A stretch of 64,000 nucleotides of DNA from Nymphaea colorata. Its lineage: Eukaryota; Streptophyta; Magnoliopsida; Nymphaeales; Nymphaeaceae. The stretch's first letter is position 1; each line of letters starts with the position of its first letter. Below the pieces are notes generated by a model. That model worked only from the letters and a program-made list of their open reading frames with translations, was not told the DNA's origin and did not search any database. The position numbers were made by a program, and so were the translations under genes. Positions 60,131 through 64,000 of this stretch are shown one piece after another. The stretch lies in contig NC_045147.1 of the NCBI RefSeq assembly GCF_008831285.2, positions 3,932,001-3,996,000 on the forward strand, in the 5' to 3' direction.

Positions 60131-60690
60131 CCTAAAAAGACTAAAATCACCCTCTAAAAGGAGACTTTTTGTCAAAAGGAATGGCAAATGAGTCATATCC
60201 ACCCAAAAAGACTAAAATCACCCTCTAAAAGGAGATTTTTTGTCAAAAGGAAGGACAAATTGGTCTTGTCCACCCAAAAAGACTAAAATCACCCTCTAAA
60301 ATGAGAGTTTTTGTCAAAAGAAAGGGCAAATTGGTCTTGTCTACCCAAAAAGATTAAAATCGCCCTTTAAAATGAGACTTTTTGTCAAAAGAAATGGTAA
60401 ATTGGTCTTGTCCACCCAAAAAAATTAAAATTACCCTCTAAAAGGAGGTTCTTTGTCAAAAAGGATGGGCAAATGAGTCTTATTTACCAAAAAGACCAAA
60501 ATTACCCTCTAAAAGGAAGTTCTTTATAAAAAAAGAGGGGCAAATGGGTCTTGTTTACCAAAAATACCAAAATCACCCTCTAGAAGGAAGTTCTTTATAA
60601 AAAAGGAGGGGCAAATGGGTCTTGTTTACCAAAAAGACCAAAATCACCATCTAAAAAGAGGTCTTTTTGTTAAAAGGAAGGGCAAATGGT
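60131..60690. repeat. Array of eight 71-bp repeats
   Basis: The core word GACTAAAATCACCCTCTAAA (with variants) starts at 60139, 60210, 60281, 60352, 60423, 60494, 60565 and 60637, so the period is 71 bases except for the last step of 72. Units contain a GTCAAAAGGAAGGGCAAATG stretch and drift gradually from left to right. There are no spacers, so this is a tandem array and not a CRISPR. Confidence 0.96.
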
Positions 60691-60937
60691 TCTCAAATGC
60701 TTGATTTGGATTTGAACTTAGGACTTTGGATCTAATTTGGATTTGGATTGTGGATTTGGACCAATTTAGATCCAAAAATTAGGTTTTGTGTTTTCAATAA
60801 AAGAGGGCATTCTTTTTAAAAAAATTTGGGGTGATTACAGATGCCCCTCTTTGTTACTGAGCCGGTGCTAACCGTGCTTAGTGACAAAGATAAGCACCAC
60901 AAATTTTTCAAACAAAACATTTTTGGAGAGATGTTTC

Positions 60938-61317
60938 AGGCTTAACCCCTTACCTGAATGGGTTGTTTGAGCTTATATTGCAGGTTTAACCCCTTGCCTG
61001 CATGGGTTTGCCAATATTGAATTCAAGTTTAACCCCCCTGAAATGGGTTGCCTTGGCTCGCATTGCAAGTTTAAACCCTTACCAGTGTGCATTGCGTTAG
61101 CTTGCAGGTCCAACCGCTTACCTGTGTGGGCTGTGTTGACTTATAGTGCAGGTTTAACCCCTTTACCTGCGTGGGTTGCTTTGGCTTGCAATGCAGGTTT
61201 AACCCCTTTACCTGCGTGGGTTGCTTTGGCTTGCATTGCAGGTTTAACCCCTTGCCTACGTGGGTTGCTCTTTGGTCCGTAGTTTCAGGTTTTACCCTAT
61301 TCCTGAATGGGTTGCTA
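60938..61317. repeat. Array of nine 39-47-bp repeats
   Basis: CAGGTTTAACCCCTT-like cores start near 60938, 60981, 61024, 61066, 61105, 61149, 61194, 61239 and 61286, each followed by a CCTG(C/A)(G/A)TGGGTTGC-like half. The two units near 61149-61238 are almost identical. Because some units are exact multiples of three, open frames with a repeated peptide appear on both strands; they are by-products of the array. Confidence 0.92.
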
Positions 61318-61429
61318 AAAAACAAGTGGCAATGTCAGGAAATAACCTTCAGCACCTCGAACACCTTTGTTGAAGCAATGGCTGAGACCCTATTGTTCCT
61401 TCATTGGTTATGTTAAGAAAATTTCCTAT

Positions 61430-61660
61430 CACGTCGAGTGCCTTTTGGTGAAATTTTTGCTTTCACCCAAGGCTGGATTTTAAGCTTGTTAAAATTCCCC
61501 AAGCTAGCGTTTGGGTTGAGCTTGCTTTGAAAAAGCCCTTAGCCAAACGGCCAAGTTGCGCTTGCTCCATAAAAATCCCTTGTCTAGTGACATGGTTGAG
61601 CTAGCTTTTAGAAAGCTCCAAGCCTAGCGGCCGGATTGCGCTTGATCAAATCTTTACCTT
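61430..61660. repeat. Degenerate repeats of GAGCTTGCTTT...AAAGCCC..TAGC units
   Basis: Units of about 50 bases around (G/A)(C/G)GCTTGCT(T/C)...CCTAGCGGCC can be followed for four or five copies. They are too diverged for exact limits. Confidence 0.6.
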
Positions 61661-61856
61661 AACAGCTGCTTGATTTGATTGGGATCCCTTTTTCTATGGA
61701 CAATGATAATTGTTCATGAAAAATATTTGTCGCAAAAGTTATTTAGAAATATCCTTGAAATATTAAAAAAAATGCCCCAATGTTAGCAATTGCCATGATT
61801 GATAGGATCTTATTCAAAATAGAATGTTGGGTAGAAGATAAAAGGTTGATGTCTTG

Positions 61857-62860
61857 GATTGAGACTGAGGCGAAAAAAGTAATGAAAATTGCCTCAATCA
61901 AATAAAGTATGAACAAAATTAAAAAAATGAGGTACATGTTCCCTTAACAGGGAAATGAGGGTGCAAGGTAATGACATATATATGAACTTTGGTATGCAAG
62001 AATTTGTGTTTTGTCTTTGAGGTGAAAAAATTGAGACAAAGCTTGTAGGAGAGAAATTTGTTATAAGAATATGATCGGTAGATGATAATTCTCATAGCGA
62101 GATATCAAGTTGATAATATAGGAAAATAGAACATCTCAATTTCGAAAGAATTAAATGTCGAGTAGAGTATAAATATATGAGGTTTGACTCAAGAAGATAT
62201 AGATTGAACCGGGGTGAATGAATAAGTCAAAAATTAGATGTCCAACGATTGAAAATAGAATGTAATCAGAGCATTAGTAAAAATCTTGGAATAAATGATG
62301 ACCTAATAAAATCATGGAAGTAGAAAAATGGTAGAAAGACACACTATATGTTTTGAAGCCAAAAAATTATTGTGCTAAACATAAGTGTGGAAACAAAAAA
62401 AATGTATGGCCCGAGTCAAGCACATGTTGATCACTGACTGAGATTGAGGCAGAGACACTAATGGAAGTTGCCTCAATAAAATGAATAGACAAAATTATAT
62501 AAAGAAAAGTGATATGTGAGGGTGAAAGGTAATATCACATGTCTGAGCTTCAACATAAAACAATTTTGACATGCAATTGGGAGAAAGCTTGTATGAAAGA
62601 AATTTATTGTAGAAATATGCTCGGTGAATAGTGATTCTCGTAGAAATATATCAAGTTGATAATAGAGGAAGATAAAGAGAATTATGAGCAATTTATCAAT
62701 ACATGATGTTTGATTCATGCATGTCTAATGATTGAAAATAGAGTATAATCGAGTAAAGCAAAGATTGACATTCAATTTGGAATAAAATAATAGCCCAATG
62801 AAATCTTGAAAGTAATAAAATAGGGAGAAAGATATACTATGGGTGTTGATGCTAGAAAAT
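61857..62860. repeat. Old tandem duplication of a 0.5-kb A/T-rich unit
   Basis: Copy 1 (about 61857-62400) and copy 2 (about 62442-62860) share GATTGAG...GTTGCCTCAAT, GCTTGTA.GA.AGAAATTT and TATCAAGTTGATAATA, ending in GATTGAAAATAGA. The offset shrinks from 585 to 546 to 483 bases along the copies, so copy 2 has internal deletions. Confidence 0.8.
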
Positions 62861-63650
62861 TGTCAAGCAGAGTCATGTTCAAGAATGTAATTCCAGACAA
62901 ATAACTGATGGATTAACAAAGAGCAATCGATGTCCCAACTTATGGAAGTAGTAAAATACAAAGAAATACACCCTATGAGTATTAAGGATAAGGAAAAGAA
63001 TGTATGACCTAAGCCAACCAAAGTTGGTAATTGAGTTAGAAAACATGAGAAACATGAGGTAAGACAAATAAATGAGAGATTGACAAAGTATGATGAAATG
63101 TACATTTTAAAGCAATTCAAAAAGATGGACTTGTCAAAGAATGATTGATGACTCATGGAAAGAAAGACACACTATGTGTATTGAAGCTAGAAAGTTATTT
63201 GGCTGCATATGAATGAGGACAAAAAATAATGCATGACTTGAGTCAAGTGAGTTGATAACTAGACAATAGGTGGCCATCATGTTCAAGAATATGAGGTCAG
63301 ACAAATAAATAAAGGATTGACAATGTATAATAAAATGTAGATTTTGAAGCAACTCTATAGAAATAGACTTGCCAAAGAATAATTGATGATCCAATGAAGT
63401 TATGAAAATAGTAAAATGTGAGGAAAGACACATCATAGGTATTGAAACTTGGAAAATATTTGGCTAAAATGAGAGCAAAAGAATGCATGACCTAAGTCAA
63501 GCAAAGTTTGCAATTGAGCCAATAGCTGGCTATCATGTTTAAAAATATGAAGTTGGACAAATGAATAGATGAGAGATTGAAAATGTAGATCTTGAAGTGA
63601 TAAAAAAAAAACTGATGACAATATTTGAAAAATCAATGTCATTTAGGTAG
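62829..63650. repeat. Further diverged repeats related to the 61.9-62.9 kb units
   Basis: Blocks resembling GACACACTATGTGTATTGAAGC occur near 62338, 62829, 62961, 63165 and 63425, each followed by variants of ATGCATGACCTAAGTCAAGC and AATATGAGGTCAGACAAATA. Spacing is irregular (about 130-490 bases), so the array has suffered deletions. Confidence 0.75.
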
Positions 63651-64000
63651 TAGGGTTAAGGCATGAGCTTATGGTGTGATCATGTTCAAGATTATATAGA
63701 GATGATCGAAGAAGACATTGATTTAAATAAAAAAAAAAGGAATGTAAAATTATTCAATTGATCAAAGATTGTATGAAAAACAAACATGCAATCATCATAC
63801 AATGATAAACATCCAACATTTTTGAAAGTCACCTTTATCATGCATATATTTGGAAAAGGAGCCTAGGACCCTAATTGAATTGGGTTTGATTGAGTATAAT
63901 TATTTCATATCAAATACGCCAATATACCTTAGCCAAGAGGCTTAGTACGAGCATAGACTTCTTCATTTGGCAACTAAGGGTAAGGTTTATTAACTTCTTC
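63650..64000. other. A/T-rich end of the window, nothing recognised
   Basis: No gene, element end or further repeat unit could be supported here. Confidence 0.5.

Larger units (their letters stand above)
57900..60839 (-). mobile_element. Probable long LTR plus leader of the Gypsy element (minus strand)
   Basis: On the minus strand the right edge reads TGTAATCACCCCAAATTT at 60839, a start typical for plant Gypsy LTRs. Eight 71-bp repeats follow, then a CTCTATAAATACCCC promoter box (TATAAATA at plus-strand 60081-60088), a CT-rich leader with AAACCCTAAA, and finally the gag remnant at 57.9 kb. A GGCGCCGAGAATGG stretch at plus-strand 57995-58008 may be related to the tRNA primer site, although it lacks the usual initial TGG. 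The LTR/leader boundary was not found. Direction, TATA box and gag agree, so one element in minus orientation is the best reading. Confidence 0.55.

Noticed and set aside
60131-60690. Regular repeat array that might suggest a CRISPR
   Set aside because: Units are contiguous with no unique spacers, drift gradually, and lie in a plant LTR-like region.
61043-61416. Repeat-peptide frames on both strands
   Set aside because: By-products of the 39-47-bp tandem array, whose unit length is often a multiple of three.
1-64000. tRNA, rRNA and conserved microRNA genes
   Set aside because: Scanning by eye for B-box words, rRNA blocks and common plant microRNA sequences gave no convincing hit; a covariance-model search would be needed to exclude them.

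Overview
The window looks like nuclear DNA of a flowering plant. It is A/T-rich and carries GT-AG introns, a plant-type QALGGH C2H2 zinc-finger gene, a P-class PPR fragment, and decayed LINE, Copia, Gypsy, FAR1-type MULE and hAT-type elements with many short tandem repeats. I cannot name the species. No prokaryotic operon, CRISPR array, rRNA or convincing tRNA gene was seen.

Only two host genes are well supported. The first (7439-13487, +) has six exons that join in frame into a 157-residue, probably membrane-associated protein of a plant family I recognise only as uncharacterised. Its intron 2 holds a small hAT-type element with a perfect 8-bp target duplication. An overlapping upstream ORF covers most of exon 1. 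The second (35981-36937, +) is an intronless single-C2H2 transcription factor of the GIS/ZFP5/ZFP6/ZFP8 type with a C-terminal EAR repression motif. A TATA box and several upstream ORFs precede it.

Layout: 1-3650 is the 3' part of a dead L1-type LINE. 3660-7200 is A/T-rich spacer. 7389-13487 is gene 1. 14400-16960 holds a GC-rich repeat and an inverted repeat that looks like two head-to-head retroelement leaders. 16960-35400 is mostly non-coding with one GAGCTCG-rich hAT-like element at 22.9-23.5 kb. 35.4-37.0 kb is the zinc-finger gene and its leader. 37.0-42.2 kb is non-coding. 42.2-43.8 kb is a minus-strand Copia remnant with a recognisable 3' LTR. From 43.8 kb to the end the DNA is nested, decayed elements: two related repeat copies near 44.5-45.6 and 54.0-55.3 kb, a FAR1/MULE transposase pseudogene (47.5-49.6 kb, -), a PPR pseudogene (50.2-50.8 kb, +), a Gypsy gag remnant (57.0-57.9 kb, -) with a probable long LTR/leader up to 60839, and several tandem arrays.

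No new multi-gene system was found, and the two intact genes are not obviously linked in function. The most interesting items are the short elements with readable target duplications, the repeat-rich LTR promoter region at 60.1-60.8 kb, the inverted pair of retroelement leaders, and the upstream ORFs in front of both host genes.
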